DNA from: VRUE01 sp036406595
Lineage (GTDB): Bacteria; Actinomycetota; Thermoleophilia; Solirubrobacterales; 70-9
Length of the DNA: 64,000 bases
NCBI GenBank assembly: GCA_036406595.1
Contig: DASXAR010000087.1
Location: forward strand, 1 to 64,000
Direction: 5' to 3'
Within the stretch, counting starts at the first letter, position 1, and each line of letters begins with the position of its first letter. Below, one piece after another: positions 8,049 through 15,038 of this stretch. The notes beneath the pieces are model-generated. The model did no database searches, was not told the origin of the DNA, and was given only the letters and a program-made list of their open reading frames with translations. Made by a program: the position numbers and the translations under genes.

Positions 8049-8651
8049 ATGGAGGGCGCAACCCAGAGTCGTCTCGGCCGTCCCAGCCAGGGGGCGCGCG
8101 ATGCCCTTGTCGAAGCCGCGCATGATCTCTTCATGGAGCGCGACTACGAGCAGGTGACGACGGAGGAGATTTTGCGTCGCTCCGGGGTCAGCCGCGGCGC
8201 CCTCTATCACCACTTCCCCTCCAAGCTCGACCTCTTCCGGGCCGTCTTCGAAGCGAGCGAGCGGCGGGCCCTCACCCTGATCGCCGCTCGGATCCGTCCC
8301 ACCGCCGGCCCCTTCGACGCCCTCCTCGATGCCGCGCGGGCCTATCTGCGGCTCAGCGAGACCGACGAGGAGCTGCGTCGCATCGGCCTCGGCCAGAGCC
8401 GCGCCGTGCTTGGGTGGAACGGTTGGCGGGACGCCGCGAAGGAGCTCGGGATAGGCACGACGCTCGCCCTGGTCACCGCCGCGATCGAGGCCGGCGAGAT
8501 CGCGGCCCATGACCCGGAGGCCACTGCCATGGTCCTGCTGGGGGCGATGATCGAGGCGGCGATGGTCATCGCCGCCGCCGAGGACCGGGCCACCGCCCGG
8601 GCGCGCTCGGAGGCCGTCATCGTCGATCTGCTGGAGGGCCTGCGTCGATAG
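8049..8651 (+). CDS. TetR family transcriptional regulator
   Basis: This 200-residue regulator has an N-terminal helix-turn-helix: VTTEEILRRSGVSRGALYHH followed by FPSKLDLFRAVFEA. Its C-terminal ligand domain is all-helical and Ala-rich, with no recognisable ligand signature. It is divergent from the DUF4242 gene across the operator at 8014-8034, which predicts autorepression. The ATG at 8049 directly follows the operator and no clear ribosome-binding site is present, so the mRNA may be nearly leaderless. The icd gene begins 12 bases downstream, so some read-through into icd is possible. Confidence 0.9.
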   Translation: MEGATQSRLGRPSQGARDALVEAAHDLFMERDYEQVTTEEILRRSGVSRGALYHHFPSKLDLFRAVFEASERRALTLIAARIRPTAGPFDALLDAARAYLRLSETDEELRRIGLGQSRAVLGWNGWRDAAKELGIGTTLALVTAAIEAGEIAAHDPEATAMVLLGAMIEAAMVIAAAEDRATARARSEAVIVDLLEGLRR

Positions 8652-8663
8652 CATCGCGGGCCG

Positions 8664-9881
8664 GTGGCGGAAAGGATCAAAGTCGATAACCCGATCGTCG
8701 AGCTCGACGGCGACGAGATGACCCGAATCATCTGGGCCTTCATCAAGGAGCAGTTGATCCTTCCCTATCTCGACGTCGACCTCATCTATTTCGACCTGGG
8801 CATCGAGAGCCGCGACGCCAGCGAAGACCAGGTGACGGTCGACGCGGCGAACGCGATCAAGGAGCACGGGGTCGGCGTCAAGTGCGCGACGATTACCCCG
8901 GACGAGGCGCGGGTCGAGGAGTTCGGCCTGAAGAAGATGTACCGGTCCCCGAACGGGACGATCCGCAACATCCTCGGCGGGGTCATCTTTCGCGAGCCGA
9001 TCGTGATCTCGAACATACCCCGGCTCGTCCCCGGCTGGACGAAGCCGATTGTGATCGGGCGCCACGCATTCGGCGACCAGTACCGCGCCACCGACATCGT
9101 CACGCCGGGCGAGGGAACCCTGACCCTGACCTTCACGCCGAAAAATGGGGATCAGCCGATCGAGCTGGACGTCTATGACTTCCCCGGCGGCGGCGTGGCG
9201 ATGGCGATGTACAACCTGGACGACTCGATTCGCGATTTCGCCCGTGCCTCGATGCGTTACGGCCTCGAGCGCGGATATCCGGTCTACCTCTCCACGAAGA
9301 ACACGATCCTGAAGCGCTACGACGGGCGCTTCAAGGACATCTTCGCCGAGGTGTACGACAGCGAGTTCAAAGAGGACTTCGAGGCGGCGGGCCTCACATA
9401 CGAACACCGCCTGATCGACGACATGGTGGCCGCGGCGCTGAAGTGGGAGGGCGGTTACGTCTGGGCCTGCAAGAACTACGACGGTGACGTGCAGTCCGAC
9501 ACCGTCGCGCAGGGCTTCGGCTCACTCGGGCTGATGACGAGCGTCCTGATGACGCCCGACGGAAGGACGGTGGAGGCCGAGGCCGCGCACGGTACGGTGA
9601 CCCGTCACTTCCGGATGCACCAACAGGGCAAGCCGACCTCGACCAACCCGATCGCCTCGATATTCGCCTGGACCCGGGCCCTTGCGGCACGGGGACGCAT
9701 GGACGACACGCCCGAGGTGTCCCGCTTCGCCGAGACCCTCGAGCGAGTCTGCGTGGAGACGGTCGAGGCCGGGAAGATGACCAAAGACCTTGCGCTGCTC
9801 GTCGGCGGCGACCAGGAGTACCAGACGACGCAGGAGTTCCTCGCCTCGATCGACGAGGGCCTCCGGGCCGCGATGGCCTGA
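8664..9881 (+). CDS. icd: NADP-dependent isocitrate dehydrogenase
   Basis: The 405-residue enzyme oxidatively decarboxylates isocitrate to 2-oxoglutarate in the TCA cycle. It belongs to the homodimeric type II group that includes the eukaryotic and one mycobacterial form. Visible motifs are SPNGTIRNILGGVIFREPI for substrate binding, RHAFGDQYRATDIVTPG, and the C-terminal GTVTRHFRMHQQGKPTSTNP and ASIFAWTRALAARG. The start is a GTG at 8664 (MAERIKVDNPIVELDGDEMT). It is followed after 32 bases by mdh, so two TCA enzymes form a likely operon. Confidence 0.96.
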   Translation: MAERIKVDNPIVELDGDEMTRIIWAFIKEQLILPYLDVDLIYFDLGIESRDASEDQVTVDAANAIKEHGVGVKCATITPDEARVEEFGLKKMYRSPNGTIRNILGGVIFREPIVISNIPRLVPGWTKPIVIGRHAFGDQYRATDIVTPGEGTLTLTFTPKNGDQPIELDVYDFPGGGVAMAMYNLDDSIRDFARASMRYGLERGYPVYLSTKNTILKRYDGRFKDIFAEVYDSEFKEDFEAAGLTYEHRLIDDMVAAALKWEGGYVWACKNYDGDVQSDTVAQGFGSLGLMTSVLMTPDGRTVEAEAAHGTVTRHFRMHQQGKPTSTNPIASIFAWTRALAARGRMDDTPEVSRFAETLERVCVETVEAGKMTKDLALLVGGDQEYQTTQEFLASIDEGLRAAMA

Positions 9882-9913
9882 AGCCTCAAACCACAACCGC
9901 CAGGGGGAAACTC

Positions 9914-10903
9914 GTGAGCACTCCAGTCAAGATCACCGTTACGGGGGCCGCAGGACAGATCGGTTACGCGCTGCTGTTCCGGATCGCAAGCGGCGCGATG
10001 CTGGGGCCCGATACGCGGGTCGAGCTGAGCCTGCTGGAGATCCCAGACGCGATCAAAGCCGCCGAGGGCACCGCGATGGAGCTGGACGACTGCGCCTTCC
10101 CCCTGCTCAGCCGCGTCGATATCAGCGACGATCCGAAGCAGGCATTCGAGGGCTGCAACGTCGCGCTGCTGGTGGGGGCGCGCCCGCGCGGCCCGGGGAT
10201 GGAGCGCTCCGACCTGCTCGAGGCGAACGGTGGGATATTCAAGCCGCAGGGCGAAGCGATCAACGCGGGGGCCGCCGAGGACATCAGGGTGCTGGTCGTC
10301 GGCAACCCGGCGAACACCAACTGCCTGATCGCGAGGTCGAATGCCCCCGACGTGCCCCGCGAGAGGTTCACGGCGATGACCCGACTCGACCACAACCGCG
10401 CGATCTCGCAGCTCGCCAACAAGCTCGGCAAGCCGGTCAGCGCGGTCACGAACATGACGATCTGGGGCAACCACTCGACCACCCAGTACCCCGACCTGTT
10501 CAACGCGAGGGTGAACGGTGAGAGCGCCTGGAGTGCGGTCGACGACGAGGCCTGGGTCGCCGACGAGTTCATCCCCCGGGTCGCGAAGCGGGGCGCCGAG
10601 GTGATCGAGGCGCGCGGTGCCTCCAGCGCCGCGTCGGCGGCCAATGCCGCGATCGACCACGTCCACGACTGGGTGCTGGGCACCCCCGAGGGGGACTGGG
10701 TCTCGATGTCCGTGCCCGCCGACGGCTCCTACGGCGTCGAGGAGGGGATCATCTCCAGCTACCCGTGCCGGTGTGCGAACGGGGAGTGGGAGATCGTCGA
10801 GGGGCTCGAGGTCCCGGATTTCTCGCGGCAGCGGATCGATGCGAGCGCGGCGGAGCTGCGCGAGGAGCGCGACGCGGTCAGCGGGCTCGGCCTGATCCAG
10901 TAG
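9914..10903 (+). CDS. mdh: malate dehydrogenase
   Basis: The 329-residue NAD-dependent enzyme converts malate to oxaloacetate. The Rossmann glycine motif is TGAAGQIGYALLFRIASG. Substrate arginines sit in GARPRGPGMERSDLL, and VGNPANTNCLIA and TRLDHNRA are typical. The catalytic histidine is in MTIWGNHSTTQYPDLFNARV. The length fits the cytosolic-type MDH found in actinobacteria. The GTG at 9914 is preceded by an AGGGGG ribosome-binding site, and the gene is probably cotranscribed with icd. It converges on the AT-hook protein gene. Confidence 0.97.
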   Translation: MSTPVKITVTGAAGQIGYALLFRIASGAMLGPDTRVELSLLEIPDAIKAAEGTAMELDDCAFPLLSRVDISDDPKQAFEGCNVALLVGARPRGPGMERSDLLEANGGIFKPQGEAINAGAAEDIRVLVVGNPANTNCLIARSNAPDVPRERFTAMTRLDHNRAISQLANKLGKPVSAVTNMTIWGNHSTTQYPDLFNARVNGESAWSAVDDEAWVADEFIPRVAKRGAEVIEARGASSAASAANAAIDHVHDWVLGTPEGDWVSMSVPADGSYGVEEGIISSYPCRCANGEWEIVEGLEVPDFSRQRIDASAAELREERDAVSGLGLIQ

Positions 10904-10919
10904 CCGAGCCCGCGACCGA

Positions 10920-10939
10920 CCGGCCTATTTTTTGGCCGG
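10920..10939. terminator. weak convergent hairpin between mdh and the AT-hook gene
   Basis: CCGGCC (10920-10925) pairs with GGCCGG (10934-10939) around an 8-base T-rich loop (A-rich on the minus strand). It includes the stop codon of the leftward gene. The stem is short and no T-run follows the right arm, so termination is only plausible. Confidence 0.35.
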
Positions 10940-11338
10940 GAAGTATTTACGGCCTTTCTTTTTGACCCTTTTCTGTTTCTCGAGATCGCCGAGCACCCTG
11001 TAGAGGTAGTTCGGTTTGATCCTCATTGTTTTGGCGATCTCGGAGGCGCTGATGCCGGGTTTGTCGTTGACCAGTTTCACCGCCTGGTCGGCACGTGTGC
11101 CGCTGCGCCGGCGACTTGGCGCTTTCGATTTTTTCGCCGCCCCTTTGGCTTTGGCTTTGCCTTTGCCTTTGCGGGGACGACCGGGGCCTCGACGGCGACG
11201 GCGACCGGTACGACCGGTGGCCCTTCCGCCCAGCTCGGAGAGAGCTCGCTCCAAGCGCTTGCGCTCTTCGTCGAGCTCGGAAAGTCGTCTCTTGACCAGG
11301 TCACGAGCCTCGTCGAGTACATGGGGGGTACTTGGCAT
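10925..11338 (-). CDS. AT-hook, lysine-rich DNA-binding protein with winged-helix domain
   Basis: This 137-residue protein appears to have three parts. Residues 1-35 form a charged coiled-coil-like helix (ARDLVKRRLSELDEERKRLE). Residues about 45-75 are Lys/Arg-rich and contain an AT-hook core (GPGRPRKGKGKAKAKG). A C-terminal winged helix-turn-helix follows (KPGISASEIAKTMRIKPNYL, YRVLGDLEKQKRVKKKG). It resembles Solirubrobacterales nucleoid-associated proteins and the Lsr2-like idea of AT-minor-groove binding, without detectable homology to Lsr2. The ATG at 11338 is preferred over 11380 because AAGGAA lies about six bases upstream. Codon use (TTT, AAA) is more A/T-rich than in neighbouring genes. 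Confidence 0.75.
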   Translation of the reverse strand: MPSTPHVLDEARDLVKRRLSELDEERKRLERALSELGGRATGRTGRRRRRGPGRPRKGKGKAKAKGAAKKSKAPSRRRSGTRADQAVKLVNDKPGISASEIAKTMRIKPNYLYRVLGDLEKQKRVKKKGRKYFPAKK

Positions 11339-11422
11339 TGGTTTCCTTTCGTCCCGCTGAGAATCAGCGTGGGGAGACATCGACTGGACACAGCCGGGTG
11401 GATACCCGCCAGTGTCGCACAG

Positions 11423-12337
11423 TTAGTGGTGTGTGTGAGACCTGTGTGGGTGCGAGAGTTCGGCCTGCCGCTCGGCGCTGATGCGGATCACGTTGCGCGC
11501 CAGCCCCAGCTTCTCCATCGCTCTGATGATCGCGCCCGAGGGGTCCAGCTCCCAGCGCCGCAGCCCGTGCACAGCCGAACGGGGAAAGGCATGGTGGTTG
11601 TGGTGCCATGACTCACCCAGTGAGGGCAGCGCCAGCCAAAACACATTCGTGGATTGGTCGTCGGTGGTGAAGCGCCTGCTGCCGAGGAAGTGACAGATCG
11701 AGTTGACGCTCCAGGTGACATGGTGGACGAGGAATATCCGCACGAGTCCGCCCCAGAGGAGCCCGGTCACGGCGCCGGCCGGCTCACCCGTGGCGAGGTA
11801 ACCGGCCAGGGCCGGAATCGCCAGGCTCGCCGCGGCCAGCAATGCGAAGTGGCGGTTGATCAGACGCATGCCGTCGTCCTCGAAGAGGTCGGGTGCGTAG
11901 CGCCGCCAATCGGCTCTCCCCTGACTGGAGAGGAGCCAGCCGGTGTGGGCGTGCCAGAGCCCTGACAGCACACCGCCGACGCCACCTCCATGCCCGATGT
12001 GCGGACTGTGAGGGTCACCCTCTTCATCGGTGTGAGCGTGATGCTTGCGATGGTCGGCGACCCAGGAGATGACGGGTCCCTGCAGCGCCAGCGAGCCGAG
12101 CACGGCGAACAGGTACTCGATTCCCTTCGGGGCCTGAAAGGAGCGGTGGGTGAGCAGCCTGTGGAAGCCGACGGTGACGCCGACCGCCGTGAGCATGTAC
12201 ATGGCCGCGGCGATCGCGAGGTCGGACGGCCTGACCATCTGGTTCCAGAGCAACATCACGCCCGTGATCGTCGCCGCGAACGGCAGCACCACCGCCGCCA
12301 GGTTGATCCCCTTCTCGAGCCTCGTCATCTCGCCCAT
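11423..12337 (-). CDS. acyl-CoA (delta-9 type) fatty acid desaturase
   Basis: This 304-residue membrane di-iron enzyme introduces a double bond into acyl chains. It carries the three histidine clusters of the stearoyl-CoA desaturase group: HRLLTH, HRKHHAH and HNHHAFP. Four hydrophobic segments occur in two pairs (about residues 10-55 and 155-205). Redox partners are not encoded nearby. It is divergent from a PucR regulator gene at 12415, which may control it. A fatty acid hydroxylase gene lies on the other side of that regulator, so this is a small lipid-modification cluster. Confidence 0.93.
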   Translation of the reverse strand: MGEMTRLEKGINLAAVVLPFAATITGVMLLWNQMVRPSDLAIAAAMYMLTAVGVTVGFHRLLTHRSFQAPKGIEYLFAVLGSLALQGPVISWVADHRKHHAHTDEEGDPHSPHIGHGGGVGGVLSGLWHAHTGWLLSSQGRADWRRYAPDLFEDDGMRLINRHFALLAAASLAIPALAGYLATGEPAGAVTGLLWGGLVRIFLVHHVTWSVNSICHFLGSRRFTTDDQSTNVFWLALPSLGESWHHNHHAFPRSAVHGLRRWELDPSGAIIRAMEKLGLARNVIRISAERQAELSHPHRSHTHH

Positions 12338-12414
12338 CGGCTCGAGGTTAGGCTACGTTGACCGCGCATTTTTTGCGTATCTCGGGGGTTTTTCGGCTAA
12401 TTTCCATCACTTAG

Positions 12415-13605
12415 ATGACAAAGACAGACGGATCTGAGCCCTGGCGCGCACTGCCTCCCCGGGTTGCCGACCTGATCGAGCCGGAGCTCGAGGCTGCGAC
12501 CGGGGAGATCCTCGAGACGATCGCCGCCGAGGTCCCGGAGTACGCCCGGCCCCTGGAGGGGAGCTTCGGCCGCGGGATCCGGACCGGGGTGGCCGAGGCG
12601 CTGCGCCAGTTCGTCTCCCTGATCCGCGAGCCGGAGGCCGGCAGGGCGGGAGGCCGTGAGGTCTATGTCGGGCTGGGCCGCGGGGAGCTGCGCCAGGGGC
12701 GGACGCTCGACTCGCTGCAGGCGGCGTACCGGGTGGGGGCCCGGGTCGCGTGGCGGCGGCTTGCAAGGGCCGCGCGCGAAGGTGGCCTCGACGCCGAGGG
12801 CCTGAGCACGCTCGCCGAGGCGGTCTTCGCCTACATCGATGAGCTCTCGGCGGACTCCGTGGACGGGTACGCCGAGGCCCAGGCCGAGGTCGACGACCTG
12901 CGCCGACGCAGCCGTCGGCGAGTGGCCGCGCTCCTGACCGCCGAGGGACCGCTCGATCCGGCCGATATCCGGGCCGCCGCGGAGACCGCCGAGTGGCGCC
13001 TGCCGCGACGGGCGGCCGCGGTGGCCTGTCTGGAGGAGGACGCGGCGCGGCTGGGGCGGCGACTGCCCGCAGACGTCCTCGCGACGACGCTCGGCGACGC
13101 CGGCTGCGTCATCCTGCCCGACCCCGCGGGCCCGGGCCGGCGCGATGCCCTCGCTGCCGCCGCCGCCGAGATGGCCGGGCCGGTGATCCTCGGGCCGAGC
13201 GAGGACCGGGAGGCGCTTTCGGAGTCGTGGTCGCTCGCCCGCGCGCTGCTCCGCGCGGCACTGGCCGGCGCCGTTCCGGCTGCGGGGCTGCTGGTCGTCG
13301 AGGAGCGCCTCGGAGACCTGCTCCTCTTCGAGGCGGCCTCCATCGCCCGCCGCATGGCCGATCGCCGGCTCGCTCCGCTGGAGGGGCTCAGCGAGAGGTC
13401 GGAGGCGCGGATGCGCGCCACCGCGCTCGCCTTCGTGCGGAATCAGGGGAACGCCGTCGCAGTCGCCGAGGCCCTCGACATCCATCCCCAGACGGCCCGC
13501 TACCGGATCGCGCGGCTCCGCGAGCTGCTCGGGAAGGAGCTCGGGGACCCCGATGCGCGCTTCGAGATCGAGGCCGCGCTGCGGGCCGGGGCCTGGCTTC
13601 CCTAG
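12415..13605 (+). CDS. PucR/CdaR-type helix-turn-helix regulator
   Basis: This 396-residue regulator ends with the PucR C-terminal helix-turn-helix (FVRNQGNAVAVAEALDIHPQ, TARYRIARLRELLG). The N-terminal 150 residues form an all-helical sensing region (LGRGELRQGRTLDSLQAAYR). This architecture is strongly expanded in actinobacteria. The 77-base divergent region towards the desaturase gene contains TTGACC at 12358-12363 as a possible -35 element; no convincing -10 element follows at normal spacing. Genomic position suggests that it regulates the flanking desaturase or hydroxylase genes; the inducer is unknown. Confidence 0.87.
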   Translation: MTKTDGSEPWRALPPRVADLIEPELEAATGEILETIAAEVPEYARPLEGSFGRGIRTGVAEALRQFVSLIREPEAGRAGGREVYVGLGRGELRQGRTLDSLQAAYRVGARVAWRRLARAAREGGLDAEGLSTLAEAVFAYIDELSADSVDGYAEAQAEVDDLRRRSRRRVAALLTAEGPLDPADIRAAAETAEWRLPRRAAAVACLEEDAARLGRRLPADVLATTLGDAGCVILPDPAGPGRRDALAAAAAEMAGPVILGPSEDREALSESWSLARALLRAALAGAVPAAGLLVVEERLGDLLLFEAASIARRMADRRLAPLEGLSERSEARMRATALAFVRNQGNAVAVAEALDIHPQTARYRIARLRELLGKELGDPDARFEIEAALRAGAWLP

Positions 13606-13610
13606 ATGGG

Positions 13611-14237
13611 CTAGCGGCGGCGGTTGCGGGGAAGGGTCCGGAAGACGACGTCCCAGAGCGGCGAGGAGACGCCGAAGCCGAAGCGATGGTCCTGGAAGTG
13701 GTGGCGCATGTGCTGTTCGCGGAGTCGCTTGCCGAGGTCCGACTTCGGCACGAAGTGGTGGACGTAGTAGTGGGTGTAGTCGTAGGCGAGATAGCCGCCG
13801 ATGAAGCCTGCGAACAGCGGGTACGCGGCCGGGGTCCCGAACAGCAGCGTGAAGCCGAAGAGGAAGAGGGCCGCGAGCGGAATCGAGACGGCCGGCGGCA
13901 TGACGAGCCGCAGCTTGTCGTTCGGGTGGTCGTGGTGGATCCCGTGGATGACGAAGTGCATGCGCCGCCCGAATGCGTTGTCGGGCTCCCAGTGGAAGAT
14001 CAGGCGGTGCAGCCAGTACTCGGTCAGGGTCCAGATGCCGACGCCGCCGAGGCTGAGCAGCACGAGCTTCCCGGCGCCGAGGCCGCGGTCGGCTCCGAGC
14101 CACTCCATCGCGACGACCACCGGCACGAAGACCAGCGCCGGAATCACGGGGTGTACCCGGGAGAAGAAGTTGAGGAATTCGCTCTCGAAGAGCGGCGGCG
14201 ACGCCGCGAGCTTCTCGGTGCGATCCGACGAGGTCAT
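13611..14237 (-). CDS. fatty acid hydroxylase / sterol desaturase family protein
   Basis: This 208-residue membrane protein carries the histidine motifs of the fatty acid hydroxylase superfamily: HRLIFH, HGIHHDH, HYYVHH and QHMRHHFQDH, which bind a di-iron centre. It resembles FA2H-like 2-hydroxylases that lack the cytochrome b5 domain. Four hydrophobic segments lie between residues 30 and 150. The ATG at 14237 (MTSSDRTEKLAASPP) is used because the longer open frame upstream has no homologous character. It converges on the PucR gene with 5 bases between stops. Expected products are hydroxylated membrane lipids. Confidence 0.87.
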   Translation of the reverse strand: MTSSDRTEKLAASPPLFESEFLNFFSRVHPVIPALVFVPVVVAMEWLGADRGLGAGKLVLLSLGGVGIWTLTEYWLHRLIFHWEPDNAFGRRMHFVIHGIHHDHPNDKLRLVMPPAVSIPLAALFLFGFTLLFGTPAAYPLFAGFIGGYLAYDYTHYYVHHFVPKSDLGKRLREQHMRHHFQDHRFGFGVSSPLWDVVFRTLPRNRRR

Positions 14238-14371
14238 CCGCGCCCAATGGTAGCGACGCGGATCCGAACTCCCGCAAGACGCGGGGAAGTCGTGACGGGT
14301 CTGTTTCAAAGTCATTGCGCTTTGCGGAAACGGTGCTCGAGGAGGGCCCAGATCGGTGCAACCATGCGCCG

Positions 14372-14560
14372 ATGCCGCGCAAGCCGAAGCCGCCCAGCTG
14401 CGAGGACTGCTATTTCCGCAGGAACCTTCTCTGCGCGCTCGAGCTGAACGAGCCCTGCACCACGTTCCGTGCCGACCAGCCGGCGGGCCTGGTGCCGCCG
14501 CGCCAGCCGGTCCTCCTGATGCGCCCGCCCCGCTGGGCGACCCACTCCTCGCCCGCCTGA
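14372..14560 (+). CDS. small four-cysteine protein, function unknown
   Basis: This is a 62-residue protein beginning MPRKPKPPSCEDCYFRRN, with four cysteines arranged C-x2-C then C and C (CALELNEPC), a spacing compatible with one zinc or iron site. The C-terminal half is Pro/Arg-rich. Codon-level plausibility and the cysteine pattern favour a real gene. It lies 37 bases upstream of hsp20-lon on the same strand, so it may be cotranscribed with these heat-shock genes. I do not recognise the family. Confidence 0.6.
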   Translation: MPRKPKPPSCEDCYFRRNLLCALELNEPCTTFRADQPAGLVPPRQPVLLMRPPRWATHSSPA

Positions 14561-14597
14561 GCGCCGGCCGCCGGCTCGCGCTGGCTATGTTTCCTGC

Positions 14598-15038
14598 ATG
14601 CCGGAGCGTGACCTGTTTGCGAATTTCGCCCGGATGCGGCGCGAGATGGACCAGATGCTCGGCGGCTGGGGCCGCACCGCCTACGTCAGCCGCCGCAGCA
14701 CGGGCTTCTCGCCCAACGTCGACGTCTACTACTGCGGCGACCCGCAGCGCGCGGTGGTCAAGGTCGACCTCGCCGGGGTCGAGCTGGAGGCGGTCGGGAT
14801 CGAGGCCAGCGGCCGGCATCTGGCGATCGTCGGCGAGCGCCCGGTACAGGAGACCGAGGGCCGCGTCTATCAGCAGGTCGAGATCCCATCGGGGCCATTC
14901 CGGCGCGTCGTCGAGCTCCAGGTCGACGTCGATCCCGACCAGGCGAAGGCCACCTACGAGGACGGGGTCCTGCGCATCGAGCTGCCCCTCCGCGATCCCG
15001 CCGAGACGGCCCGGCGCGTGCCGATAGGACGGGAGTGA
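14598..15038 (+). CDS. Hsp20/alpha-crystallin family small heat-shock protein
   Basis: This is a 146-residue ATP-independent chaperone. The alpha-crystallin domain spans about residues 38-135 (AVVKVDLAGVELEAVGIEAS to TYEDGVLRIELPL, with the conserved GVL motif). The N-terminal arm is short (ERDLFANFARMRREMDQML) and the C-terminal tail lacks a clear IXI motif. The stop TGA overlaps the ATG of lon (TGATG), so chaperone and protease are translationally coupled. No CIRCE or HAIR sequence was seen upstream. Confidence 0.92.
   Translation: MPERDLFANFARMRREMDQMLGGWGRTAYVSRRSTGFSPNVDVYYCGDPQRAVVKVDLAGVELEAVGIEASGRHLAIVGERPVQETEGRVYQQVEIPSGPFRRVVELQVDVDPDQAKATYEDGVLRIELPLRDPAETARRVPIGRE

Noticed and set aside
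12397..14382. 661-codon minus-strand frame across the PucR gene and hydroxylase gene
   Set aside because: Composition is Arg/Pro/Gly-rich with no domain; both true genes in this span have clear motifs.
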